From: Lentzea atacamensis
Lineage (GTDB): Bacteria > Actinomycetota > Actinomycetes > Mycobacteriales > Pseudonocardiaceae
Direction of reading: 5' to 3'
Length of the DNA stretch: 64,000 nucleotides
Assembly (NCBI RefSeq): GCF_003269295.1
Contig: NZ_QLTT01000001.1
Span: forward strand, 391,635 to 455,634
The notes under the pieces are model-generated. The model made no database searches. It was not told where the DNA came from and saw nothing but the letters and a program-made list of their open reading frames with translations. The number at the start of each line of letters is the position of its first letter. Position 1 is the stretch's first letter. A program made the translations under genes and the position numbers. This document shows positions 34,411 to 48,900 of this stretch, piece by piece.

Positions 34411-34964
34411 GGCTCGGGGTCCTGGAACACGGGCACGGCCGGGCGGCCCGGTGGTTCCAGAAGATCGTGGTCACGCTCATGGGCCACGAGGTGGACGACG
34501 TCGTCAAAACGGCGATGCACCGGCCCGGTTTCTTCGGCAGGCACTTCTTCGCCTACGGCCAGGAAGTCCTGCGCGGGCCGTCGTTCTGGACGGTGGCCGA
34601 GCGCGAGCACCTCGCCGCGGTGTCCTCCGAGCTCAACGAGTGCCCGTTCTGCGTGCGGGTGCACACCGAGACAGCACGCCTCGCGGGACACCACGACGTG
34701 CGGCCGGAACTCGCCGCCGTGATCACCTTCATCACGCTGCTCAACCGCGGCGGGGTCACCGCGGCCGACGCGGCGGCGGTGCGCGCGGCCGGGGTGCCGG
34801 TCGAGGCCCTCGTGGAAGCGTTGCACGTCAACACGATCTTCAACATCGTCAACCGGCTCGGCAACGCGTTCGGCTGGAGCTGGGACTCCGACGAGCACGT
34901 CCACGCCGCCGCACGCGTGATCCAGCGAACCCGCTATCGGTTGCCAGGACTCGTGTTGCGGTGA
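34407..34964 (+). CDS. Carboxymuconolactone decarboxylase/AhpD-family alkylhydroperoxidase-like protein
   Basis: 185 aa. The redox motif is ELNECPFCVRVHTETARL, i.e. a CxxC followed by the His of AhpD-type proteins, on an all-helical scaffold. Such proteins reduce peroxides or pass electrons via the cysteine pair. It begins inside the stop of the preceding AhpD-like gene and ends the four-gene protease locus. Its constant coupling to the subtilase suggests redox sensing or redox control of the proteases rather than general peroxide defence (inference). No other detoxification genes are nearby. Confidence 0.78.
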   Translation: MRLGVLEHGHGRAARWFQKIVVTLMGHEVDDVVKTAMHRPGFFGRHFFAYGQEVLRGPSFWTVAEREHLAAVSSELNECPFCVRVHTETARLAGHHDVRPELAAVITFITLLNRGGVTAADAAAVRAAGVPVEALVEALHVNTIFNIVNRLGNAFGWSWDSDEHVHAAARVIQRTRYRLPGLVLR

Positions 34965-35099
34965 CGGCACGCGGCCACACGGTCACGTCGTGCCACCGTT
35001 GAGCCGAACGAGTAGGGCCGAAAGGCTCGTCAATGTAACGCCCGATCGGCGTAGCGTCGGCACGTCTTGCGTCGACCACGCACGCCACGGAGGAACGCG

Positions 35100-38000
35100 A
35101 TGAGGCGGTCCACGACATTCCTGTCCGCATTGGCTCTCGTCCTGGGAGGCGTGGCGGCGTCACCCGCCCAAGCCGCGCCCGAACACGATCCCCTCGACGT
35201 CTACGTCGCCCGGGTGACGCCCGCGCAGGCGGGTGATCTCTCCAGGCAGGGCTTCGACGTCGCGCACGCCGCCACGGCCGGCGACAGGGTCGAGGTCGAG
35301 CTCGTGCTCTCCGGCGGCCAGCAGAAGGAGCTGGCCAGACGCGGAGTCGACGCGAAGGTCAAGAAGAACGCGGACGGCAAGAGCGCGCGGCAGCTCGCCG
35401 CCGAGCAGGCCGCGAACGGGTTCACCGTGTGGCGGTCCTTCGACGAGCCGGGCGGGATCCGCGACCAGCTGTACACGCTGGCGCGCACCAACCACAACCT
35501 CGTCAAGCTCTCGGTGCTCGGCAAGACCGGACAGGGGCGCGAGATCATCGCGCTGAAGGTGACGCAGGGCGCCAACGGGCTGCGCGACGGCAGCAGGCCC
35601 GCGGTGCTGTACTCGTCGACGCAGCACGCGCGGGAGTGGATCAGCACTGAGGTGAACCGCAGGCTGCTCAACCACGTCGTGGACCGCTTCAAGGCCGGCG
35701 ACAAGGAGATGAAGGACCTCCTCAAGGACACCGAGCTGTGGTTCGTGATCGTCGCCAACCCGGACGGCTACCAGTACTCGTTCGACGTGGAACGCCTGTG
35801 GCGCAAGAACCTGCGCGACAACGACGGCAACGGGCAGATCACCGTCGGCGACGGCGTCGACCCGAACCGCAACTTCGACGAGCACTTCAACTACGACAAC
35901 GAGGGTTCGTCGAGCGCGTTCGCCAGCGAGACCTACCGCGGGCCGAGTGCGGCCTCCGAACCCGAGACGAAGGCGATGCAGGGGCTGCTGGACCGGATCA
36001 AGCCGAAGTTCCAGTCGAACTGGCACTCCGCCGGTGAGTGGATCCTCTACCCTCAGGGCTGGCAGACCGGCTCGCCGGAGGCGGACAACCCGATCTACGT
36101 CGCGCTGGCCGGCACCGACGCCAAGCCCGCGATCGCCGGGTTCGACCCCGGCATCAGCTCCGACGAGCTGTATGTGACCAACGGCGAGACGACCGACTAC
36201 GCCGACAGCCGCAACGGCACGGTGGCGTTCACCCCTGAGCTCAGCGAGGGCTGTGACGGCTGCGGCTTCGTCTTCCCCGACGACGAGGCGCTCGTCGAGC
36301 AGGAGTTCCAGAAGACGCTGCCGTTCTCGCTGTCGCTCGCGAAGTCCGCCGTCGACCCGGCGAATCCGAAGTCGAGCGTCGGCATCGACGTCAAGCCGTT
36401 CTACCTCGACCAGGCCGATCTCGACCAGGAGAACGGTCCACTGTCCATGTTGGACTTCACGTTCGACGTCTCCTACGGCGATCCGCAGGAGGTCCGGGTG
36501 CTGGCGAAGAAGTCGCTCGGCGCCGTGACCGCGAAGTGGCAGATCGGCGACGGGCCGGTGCAGAGCGGGCCCACGTCGGTGTGGACCGGCGGTGAGCGGT
36601 ACAACACCGGCAATGCGAACTACTACCACGTGGTGCGCGGCACGGTGACCGGAACCAACCCGGGCGACCAGGTCAAGGTGTGGTTCGAGGGCGGCGGGCA
36701 GACGAGCGCTTCGTTCACCTACCGCGCTGTCTCCGAGACGGGCAACAAGGTGCTCGTTCTGGCCGCGGAGGACTACACCGGCGCCTCGCCCGTGCAAGGC
36801 GTAGCGGCGCCGAAGTACGTCTCGTACTACCTCGACGCACTCGCCGCCAACGGCATCGCCGGCGACGTGTACGACGTGGATGCCAACGGCCGCAAGGCAC
36901 CTGACGCGCTCGGCGTGCTGAGCCACTACCAGGCCGTCGTCTGGTACACCGGCGACGACGTCATCACCCGCGAGGCGGGCTGGGGTCCCGGCAACGCCTC
37001 CAGCCTGGCGCAAACGGAGCTGTTCGAGATCCGCGACTACCTCAACGAGGGCGGAAAGGTGCTCTACACCGGCAAGTACGCCGGGCATCAGTACGCGGGC
37101 GGGCACGGCACGCAGCTCTACGACCCGTTCGAGAACAAGCAGTGCAGCACGCTGCCCGACGCCGCCACGCGGTGCCGCCCGCTCACCGGTTCCGGCAACG
37201 GCGTGAACGACGTCATCGAGTACTGGTTCGGTGCCGCGATCATCAACGAGGGCGCCGGCCAGGACCCCGACACCGGCGACACGTTCCCCGTCGCCGGTGT
37301 CGCCAACCCGCTCACCGGCATCTCCTTGTCCCTCAACGGAACCGACAGCGCGCAGAACCAGGACCACACCGCGTCGTTCCTGACGACCAGTGGCCTGCTG
37401 CCGGTGACCCAGTACCCGCAGTTCGCGAGTGAGGTCGCCGCTGCGTGGGACCGCCCAGGTGGCCCGTTCGCGCCGCACACCGGCGACTACTACATGTACT
37501 CGCAGATCAGCGACGTGTCGTACAAGCGGCTGACGCGCACGATCACCGTGCCACCGGCCGGCGCGCAGATGTCGTTCTGGACGTCGTACGACACCGAACC
37601 CGCCTGGGACCACCTGTTCGTCGAGGCCCGCACAGCCGGCGGCACCAACTGGACGACGCTGCCCGACCTGAACGGGCACACGACGACCGCTCCGGGGGAC
37701 AGCTGCCTTGCGGGCTGGCGCGACCTGCACCCGCACCTCGACCACTACCAGACGATCAACGCCGACGGCACCTGCTCGCCCACCGGTTCCAGCGGTGTCT
37801 GGAACGCGGCGTCCGGCGGGTCCGGCGGCTGGCAGCAGTGGAACGTCGACCTGTCCGCCCATGCGGGTTCCCAGGTCGAGGTGTCCATCGCCTACGCCAG
37901 CGACTGGGCCGTTCAGGGTCTCGGCGTCTTCGTCGACGACATCGAGGTCACGACCGGTGAGGGCACGACGTCGTTCGAGTCCGGTTTGGACGGTTGGACC

Positions 38001-38201
38001 GTCACCGGCCCGCCCGCGGGCAGTGCCCCCAACGGCAACAACTTCATCCGCACCACCGCCGCAGGCTTCCCGGAGGGTGCCGTGGTGAGGACCGCCGACA
38101 CCCTGTACTTCGGGTTCGGTTTCGAGGGCATCACCGACGCCGCGACGCGCAACGACGTGATGGGGAGGTCGATGCAGCACCTGCTCGGCACAGGACCGTG
38201 A
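35100..38201 (+). CDS. Secreted zinc carboxypeptidase (M14) with large C-terminal extension
   Basis: 1033 aa. ATG 35100 follows GGAGG and opens a signal peptide (residues 1-25, SPAQA). The M14 domain has zinc ligands His176 and Glu179 (STQHAREWIS) and His309 (SNWHSAGEW), DPNRNF for substrate binding, and catalytic Glu380 (FTPELSEG). The remaining ~600 residues hold beta-rich domains, including a jelly-roll region like immune-inhibitor-A proteases (MSFWTSYDTEPAWDHLFVEA). It should trim C-terminal residues from peptides outside the cell for nutrition. It is about two to three times longer than minimal carboxypeptidases. A tiny gene follows almost at once. Confidence 0.9.
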   Translation: MRRSTTFLSALALVLGGVAASPAQAAPEHDPLDVYVARVTPAQAGDLSRQGFDVAHAATAGDRVEVELVLSGGQQKELARRGVDAKVKKNADGKSARQLAAEQAANGFTVWRSFDEPGGIRDQLYTLARTNHNLVKLSVLGKTGQGREIIALKVTQGANGLRDGSRPAVLYSSTQHAREWISTEVNRRLLNHVVDRFKAGDKEMKDLLKDTELWFVIVANPDGYQYSFDVERLWRKNLRDNDGNGQITVGDGVDPNRNFDEHFNYDNEGSSSAFASETYRGPSAASEPETKAMQGLLDRIKPKFQSNWHSAGEWILYPQGWQTGSPEADNPIYVALAGTDAKPAIAGFDPGISSDELYVTNGETTDYADSRNGTVAFTPELSEGCDGCGFVFPDDEALVEQEFQKTLPFSLSLAKSAVDPANPKSSVGIDVKPFYLDQADLDQENGPLSMLDFTFDVSYGDPQEVRVLAKKSLGAVTAKWQIGDGPVQSGPTSVWTGGERYNTGNANYYHVVRGTVTGTNPGDQVKVWFEGGGQTSASFTYRAVSETGNKVLVLAAEDYTGASPVQGVAAPKYVSYYLDALAANGIAGDVYDVDANGRKAPDALGVLSHYQAVVWYTGDDVITREAGWGPGNASSLAQTELFEIRDYLNEGGKVLYTGKYAGHQYAGGHGTQLYDPFENKQCSTLPDAATRCRPLTGSGNGVNDVIEYWFGAAIINEGAGQDPDTGDTFPVAGVANPLTGISLSLNGTDSAQNQDHTASFLTTSGLLPVTQYPQFASEVAAAWDRPGGPFAPHTGDYYMYSQISDVSYKRLTRTITVPPAGAQMSFWTSYDTEPAWDHLFVEARTAGGTNWTTLPDLNGHTTTAPGDSCLAGWRDLHPHLDHYQTINADGTCSPTGSSGVWNAASGGSGGWQQWNVDLSAHAGSQVEVSIAYASDWAVQGLGVFVDDIEVTTGEGTTSFESGLDGWTVTGPPAGSAPNGNNFIRTTAAGFPEGAVVRTADTLYFGFGFEGITDAATRNDVMGRSMQHLLGTGP

Positions 38202-38212
38202 ACAGTCCTAAC

Positions 38213-38377
38213 ATGGGTTCCATGGGCACCACGACCCTGGAACTGACCGATGAGGAGCTCGTCCTCCTCCGGCACGCGCTGCGCCACTACCTGTCGGAGT
38301 TCGGTCACGAAGAGGCCGACATCCTGCGGAAGGCACGCGCACTGCTCGGCAAGCTCCCCGAGCCGGTCCGCAAGTAG
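38213..38377 (+). CDS. Very small helical protein of unknown function (54 aa)
   Basis: ATG 38213 (or ATG 38222) opens a frame with balanced charged/hydrophobic pattern (TTTLELTDEELVLLRHALRH, ending LGKLPEPVRK), predicted as two or three helices. It begins 11 bases after the carboxypeptidase stop and is closed by a strong terminator, so it belongs to that transcript. GTG 38198, overlapping the stop, is a third possible start. No motif reveals a function. Confidence 0.6.
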   Translation: MGSMGTTTLELTDEELVLLRHALRHYLSEFGHEEADILRKARALLGKLPEPVRK

Positions 38378-38384
38378 GCCGGAG

Positions 38385-38424
38385 CACCGACGTCGCCGGG
38401 TCGCCTCGCACCCGGCGACCGGTG
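38385..38424. terminator. Terminator hairpin between convergent genes
   Basis: GTCGCCGGGT (38392-38401) pairs perfectly with ACCCGGCGAC (38410-38419), extended by CACCG/CGGTG outside a 2-base bulge. It lies in the 97-bp gap between the 54-codon gene and the convergent decarboxylase gene and can serve both. Confidence 0.75.
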
Positions 38425-38474
38425 CCGTCCGGCCTCGACCGCGCGCCAGGTCCGCCGACCCGCCTCCGGGGTGA

Positions 38475-39731
<1,257 letters not shown>

Positions 39732-39760
39732 TCAGGTCCATCTCACAATTCCACGCTCGC

Positions 39761-39779
39761 TGTTCGGAAATACCGAACA
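39761..39779. promoter_or_regulatory. LysR-type operator between dgdA and its regulator
   Basis: TGTTCGGAAATACCGAACA has perfect 7-bp arms around a 5-base AT-rich centre and fits the T-N11-A rule of LysR sites. It lies 19 bases before the regulator start and 56 bases from the dgdA start, in a 93-bp divergent spacer. Confidence 0.75.
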
Positions 39780-39797
39780 ACGAGCACACTGCACGGC

Positions 39798-40667
39798 ATG
39801 ACGCTGAACCCGTGGCGCCTGCGCCTGCTCAGCCAGCTCGACGCGCTGGGGACCGTGCGGGCGGTGGCGCAGGCCGCGAACCTGAGCGCTTCGAGCGTGT
39901 CGCAGCAGCTCGCGGTGCTGGAGAGCGAGACGCGCACGCAGCTCATCGAACGGACCGGGCGCCGCGTGCGGCTGACGTCGGCCGGGCTGATCCTGGCCAG
40001 GCGAGCACGGTCGATCCTCGACCAGATGGACGCCGTCGAAGCCGAGCTGCGCGGCCTCAACGAGGAGCCGTCGGGCCTCGTCCGGCTGGGTGCGTTCCAG
40101 AGCGCGATCCACACGCTCGCCGTGCCCGCGATCGGGCACCTCGGCCACCCGCACCTGCAGGTGGAGCTGGTCGAGCTGGAGCCGCACGCCAGCATGCCCG
40201 CGTTGCTGGCAGGCGAGGTCGACGTGATCATCACGACGACGGACTTCGTCGAGCTGCCGGTCCCCGGGGACATCGACGTCGTGCCGCTCGGCGAGGACCC
40301 GATCGTGCTGCTCTCACCGCCGGGTCAGCCGAAGGCGGACCTCAAGGCGTGCAAGGACGAGCCGTGGGCGTTCGACATCCCCGGCTCGTACATGGCGAAC
40401 CTCGCCACGCGCCTGTGCCGGCAGGCGGGCTTCGAGCCGCGGGTCGCCGGGCGGTTCAGCAACTACATGCTGACCCTCAAGCACGTCGAGGCGGGTCTGG
40501 CGGTCGCGGTGCTGCCCGCGCTGGCGGTCGACCCCAGGTTCGACGTCGTGACGAAGGAGCTCCCGGTGACCAGGAAGATCACCGCCGCTGTGCGCAGGGA
40601 CGCGCGCGCCGCGATCACCGCGGTGCTCAACGCCCTGCATACTCGGTCGCAGTTCAACGAGAGGTGA
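39798..40667 (+). CDS. LysR-family transcriptional regulator (DgdR-like by context)
   Basis: 289 aa. The N-terminal HTH reads LRLLSQLDALGTVRAVAQAA followed by NLSASSVSQQLAVLE. A two-lobed effector domain follows (SGLVRLGAFQSAIHTLAVPA). It probably activates dgdA when 2,2-dialkyl amino acids are present and represses itself through the adjacent palindrome. A LacI-type gene follows 10 bases later on the same strand, so the two regulators may be co-transcribed although they appear to serve different targets. Confidence 0.9.
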   Translation: MTLNPWRLRLLSQLDALGTVRAVAQAANLSASSVSQQLAVLESETRTQLIERTGRRVRLTSAGLILARRARSILDQMDAVEAELRGLNEEPSGLVRLGAFQSAIHTLAVPAIGHLGHPHLQVELVELEPHASMPALLAGEVDVIITTTDFVELPVPGDIDVVPLGEDPIVLLSPPGQPKADLKACKDEPWAFDIPGSYMANLATRLCRQAGFEPRVAGRFSNYMLTLKHVEAGLAVAVLPALAVDPRFDVVTKELPVTRKITAAVRRDARAAITAVLNALHTRSQFNER

Positions 40668-40677
40668 CGCCGACGAG

Positions 40678-41670
40678 ATGGGCACTGCCAGCAAGCGCGT
40701 GACGATCAACGACGTCGCGCGGACCGTCGGAGTCTCGCGGCAGACGGTGTCGCGTGCGCTCAACGACAAGGGCGAGATCGACGTCGGCACCAAGCAGCGG
40801 GTCCTCGACGCCGCGCGCGAGCTCGGCTATCGGCCGAGCCGGTTCGCCCGCGGGCTGGTGCGGCAGGACACGACCACCATCGGACTCGTCATCCCCGACC
40901 TGCTCAACCCGTTCTTCACCGAGGTCGCCGCCGGGGCGCTGGAAGCCGCCCGCGCGCGCGGCTGGCACGTGATCGTCTACGACACCGCCGGCAGCGCCGA
41001 CGAGGAGCGCGGCACGCTCGAAGTGGTCGTGTCCCAGGTGGACGCCGTCGTGGGCTACTTCAGCCTGGCGGAGGCCGATCTCGACGCTCACCTCAGCGGC
41101 ATGCCAGCCGTCCTGATCGGGCGCGAGCACCAGACGCCGCGGTTCAGCTCGATCCGCGTCGAGGGCGCGGCGGGCGTCCGCGAGGCCGTCGACCACCTCG
41201 TCTCGAAGGGGCACCGCGAGATCGGCATGCTCGACCACGCGGGCCGCAGCGAGCCGAGCATCCGCCGCGCGTGGTTCACCGATGCGATGAACGCACACGG
41301 GCTCGCCGCGGACGCGGTCGGGAACGCCCTGCAGTCGGTCGACGGCGGGACCGAGGCGCTGACCGGCCTGCTCACGGAGCACCCCGAGCTCACCGCCGTC
41401 TTCACGTTCAACGACATCATCGCCATCGGGGCGCTGAGGGCGGCCCGGCGGCTCGGCCGGGTGGTGCCGGACGACCTGGCCGTGGTCGGGTTCGACGGGC
41501 TCCAGCTCGGCACGGTGGTCGATCCGGCGCTGACGAGCGTCGCGCTCGACACCCGCCGCGTCGGAGCGCTCGCGATCGAACAGGCGGGCAGGCTGCTCAC
41601 GGGCTCCACACCGCTGCCCTCGGAAGAACTGCTGGTCAACGCCGTTCTTCTGGTGCGCGAATCCGCCTGA
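40678..41670 (+). CDS. LacI-family transcriptional regulator of the beta-galactosidase gene
   Basis: 330 aa. HTH VTINDVARTVGVSRQTVSRA and hinge LGYRPSRFARGL, then a periplasmic-binding-like sugar domain (GLVIPDLLNPFFTEVAAGAL; AVFTFNDIIAIGAL). It most likely binds the dyads at 41712-41743 directly downstream and represses the GH2 gene until a galactoside or derived sugar appears. The position right before its target and the operator just past the promoter support this. GAGAGG lies in the end of the LysR gene. Confidence 0.92.
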   Translation: MGTASKRVTINDVARTVGVSRQTVSRALNDKGEIDVGTKQRVLDAARELGYRPSRFARGLVRQDTTTIGLVIPDLLNPFFTEVAAGALEAARARGWHVIVYDTAGSADEERGTLEVVVSQVDAVVGYFSLAEADLDAHLSGMPAVLIGREHQTPRFSSIRVEGAAGVREAVDHLVSKGHREIGMLDHAGRSEPSIRRAWFTDAMNAHGLAADAVGNALQSVDGGTEALTGLLTEHPELTAVFTFNDIIAIGALRAARRLGRVVPDDLAVVGFDGLQLGTVVDPALTSVALDTRRVGALAIEQAGRLLTGSTPLPSEELLVNAVLLVRESA

Positions 41671-41674
41671 CTCC

Positions 41675-41743
41675 TTGACAGATCCAGCCGTTCTGCGCAT
41701 GCTTCGGAGGTGTCCGTGAACGTTCACGGGAGCGTTCACGGAC
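41675..41743 (+). promoter_or_regulatory. Promoter and LacI-type double operator of the beta-galactosidase gene
   Basis: TTGACA (41675-41680), 17-base spacer, CATGCT (41698-41703). Immediately after the expected start is a perfect 16-bp palindrome CCGTGAACGTTCACGG (41714-41729). GTCCGTGAACG (41712-41722) also pairs with CGTTCACGGAC (41733-41743), giving a second, overlapping dyad. Binding here would block initiation or early elongation. Confidence 0.8.
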
Positions 41744-41765
41744 TCCCTCGAGGGTGAGACGCTGA

Positions 41766-45849
<4,084 letters not shown>

Positions 45850-45929
45850 CGCGCGATCATCGCATCGCGCCGGCCCGCGTACCCGGCGTTCCCGCCCGGT
45901 CGCATCACGTGATCTGGAAAGCTGGACCC
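45850..45929. promoter_or_regulatory. Divergent spacer between LanC-like and AfsR-like genes
   Basis: 80 bp. ATCACGTGAT (45904-45913) is a perfect 10-bp palindrome. GGAAAG (45916-45921) is the ribosome site for the AfsR-like GTG. TCGC-rich repeats (GCGATCATCGCATCGCG, about 45852-45868) lie on the LanC side. No clear -35/-10 pair is visible. Confidence 0.35.
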
Positions 45930-48900
45930 GTGCGCGTGGCATTGCTGGGCCCCACGACCGCGGAGGCCGACGACGGCACACCGGTCGACATCGGTGGTGC
46001 CCGCGTCCGCATGCTCCTGGCCCGCCTCGCGCTCGATCCCGGCCGTCCCGTGCCCACCACGACCCTCATCGACGGCCTGTGGGGCGAACAGCCACCCGCG
46101 GACGCGTCGAACGCCCTGCAGTCGCTCGTCTCACGGCTGCGCAAGGTCTGCCCGGACGTGACGCTGGAGCCGGGCGGCTACCGGCTCGCGATCGCGCCGG
46201 ACGACGTCGACGTCCACCGGTTCGAACGGCTCCGCGCCGCCGGGCGGCTCGACGAGGCACTCGAGCTCTGGCGAGGTGACGCGCTCGCCGACGTGCGAGA
46301 AGCGCCGTTCGCCCAGTCCGCCGCCGCACGGCTCGACGAGGCACGCCTCAGCGCCGAGGAGGAGCGGTTCACGACCGGCGAGCTCGACATCGTCGCGCTG
46401 ACCGCCATGCACGAGAAGCACCCGCTGCGGGAACGCCTGGCCGGACTCCTGATGCGGGCGTTGTGCGCGCAAGGCAGACAGTCGGACGCGCTGCGCGTCT
46501 ACGAGGGCGTCCGCCGCCGACTCGCCGACGAGCTGGGCGTCGACCCGTCCCAGGAGCTGCGGGACATCCACGTCGCCGCCCTGCGCGGCGAGCTCACCCC
46601 GAGGCCCTCGGTCGACCGGCTGCCCGTGCGGCTCACCAGCTTCGTCGGCCGCGACGAGGAACTGGCCCAGATCACCGGTCAGCTCGGCCACGCGCGGCTC
46701 GTGACGCTGGTCGGACCGGGCGGTGCGGGCAAGACGCGGCTGGCCACCGAGGTCGCGGCCCGGCATCCGTTGCACGCCAAGGGGCGCGTGTGGTTCGCGG
46801 CACTGGCCGGTGTCCGCGCGCCGGAGGATCTCGCGGGTGCGGTGCTCAGCGCGTTCGACGTGGCCTTCGGCGGGGATCCGTTGCGGCGCGGGGCGGAGGG
46901 CATGAACCGGATCGCCGAGGTGCTGGGCGCGGGCGAGTCGTTGCTGGTGCTGGACAACTGCGAGCACCTCATCGGCGCCGCCGCCGAGTTCGCCGGTGAC
47001 CTGCTGCGGCGCGTGCCGAACCTGCGGGTGATCGCTACCAGCAGGGAGCCGCTCGCGATCGACGGCGAGTCGCTCTGCCCGGTCGGCCCGCTCTCCGTGC
47101 CCAACGGCCAGACCGACGTGTCGGGGTTCGGCTCGGTGCGGCTGTTCCTGGACCGGGCGAACGCGGTGAAGCCCGGCTTCCGGCTGGACGAGTCCACTGT
47201 GGACGAGGTTCGGCAGATCTGCCGCAGGCTCGACGGCATGCCGCTCGCACTCGAACTCGCGGCCGCGCGGCTGCGGTCGATGACGATCCGGCAGATCACC
47301 GAGCGTCTCGACGACAGGTTCCGGTTGCTGACCTCGGGCAGCCGCACGGCACTGCCCCGCCAGCGCACGCTGCGCGCCGTCGTCGAGTGGAGCTGGGACC
47401 TGCTGACGGAGGAGGAACGCCAGCTCGCGCGCAGGCTGTCCGTGTTCCCGGCGGGAGCCGACCTCGCCGCGATCGAGCAGGTCTGCCACGAGGACGCGCT
47501 GTACGTGCTCACGTCACTGGTCGAGAAGTCCATCGTGGACGTCACCGAGCACGACGAACCGCGCTACCGGATGCTCGAGACCATCCGCGTCTACGCGGCG
47601 GAACAGCTCGACGCGGCCGGGGAGAAGCGAGAGGTCGTCGACCGGTTCCGCCAGTACTACCGGGCCCTCACCGGCAGGTGGGAGCCGCTCACCCGCACCA
47701 CCCGCCAGCTCGAGGCGATCGGGATGTTCGACGCGGAGCAGGACAACATCGCCGCCGCGCTGCGCGGCGCGTTGGACGATCGCGACGCGGAGCTGGCGGC
47801 GGACCTGGTCGGCGGCACCTTCTGGTACTGGCTGGTCAAGGGCGACAACGAACGTGCGGAGCTGTCGGTGCGCGACGTGCTCGCGCTCGGCAACGACCTG
47901 CCGGCCGACCTCGCCGCCTCGTTCCGCGCGATGCACCTCATCATGACCGCGATCCCCGGCGCCCCGGAGACCGTGCAGGCCGCGGACGTCATCGAGGACT
48001 GTGTGCGCACCGGTGCCACGCAGAAGTATCCGGCGCTGTCGATCGCACTGCCGATGCTCGCGTTCCTCAGCCAGAACCGCGAGCTGGCACGCCGTGAGGT
48101 GGCGCGGGCCTCGGCGAGCGAGGACGCGTGGGCGCGAGCGGCGGCCGACTGGGCGTTGAGCTTCATCCTCGTCGACGAGGGTGATCTCGACGGCGCCGAA
48201 GTGGCCCGTGACCGCGCGTACGAGCAGTTCGTGGCCGTGGGCGACCGCTGGGGCTCGGCGATGACGCTCGGCATGAAGGCCGCGTTCGTCTCGCACACCG
48301 GCGACAACCAGGCGGCGATCGACCTGTACCAGCGCGGGCTCGACGTGGCGCTGGAACTGCGGTCGCAGGACGACGCGGTGCAGCAGCAGTGGCGGCTCGC
48401 GGTCGAGTACGCGCGCGCCGGCGACCACGAGTCGGCCGCGCGTGAGGTCGCCGAGGCGGAGCAGTACGTCCGCGACGTCGGCAACGACCAGATGTCTCTC
48501 ATGGTCGGCTACGCGAAGGCCGAGGTCAGGCTCCGCGCCGGCCACGCCGCCGAAGCACGTGAGCTGAGCACGCGGATCAAGGAGTCGGCCACGATCTCGG
48601 CCGTGTTCGGCTCGTACGTCGCGGAGTGGTCGGCGATGCTCGACGCGCGAATCGCGCTCGAGGAGGGCGATCTGGCCGAGGCGGAGGCACGCGCCGCGGT
48701 GGCGATCGGCATGACGTCGGACCGCGGCGACATGCCGGATCTCGCGACGGTGACCGAACTGCTCGCCCACATCCGGCACCGGCAGGGCCGCGGCTCGGCG
48801 GCCCGGCTGCTCGCGCTCGCCCAGGTGATCCGCGGCCGGCTCGACCTGGGCGATCCCGACGTGCGGCGCCTCGTCGCCGAGCTCGGCGAGCCCGGACAGC

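Noticed and set aside
35160..38180. Minus-strand open frame (1006 codons) opposite the M14 carboxypeptidase gene
   Set aside because: Antisense shadow: no domain, no ribosome site, and the plus strand has a signal peptide and a complete zinc site.
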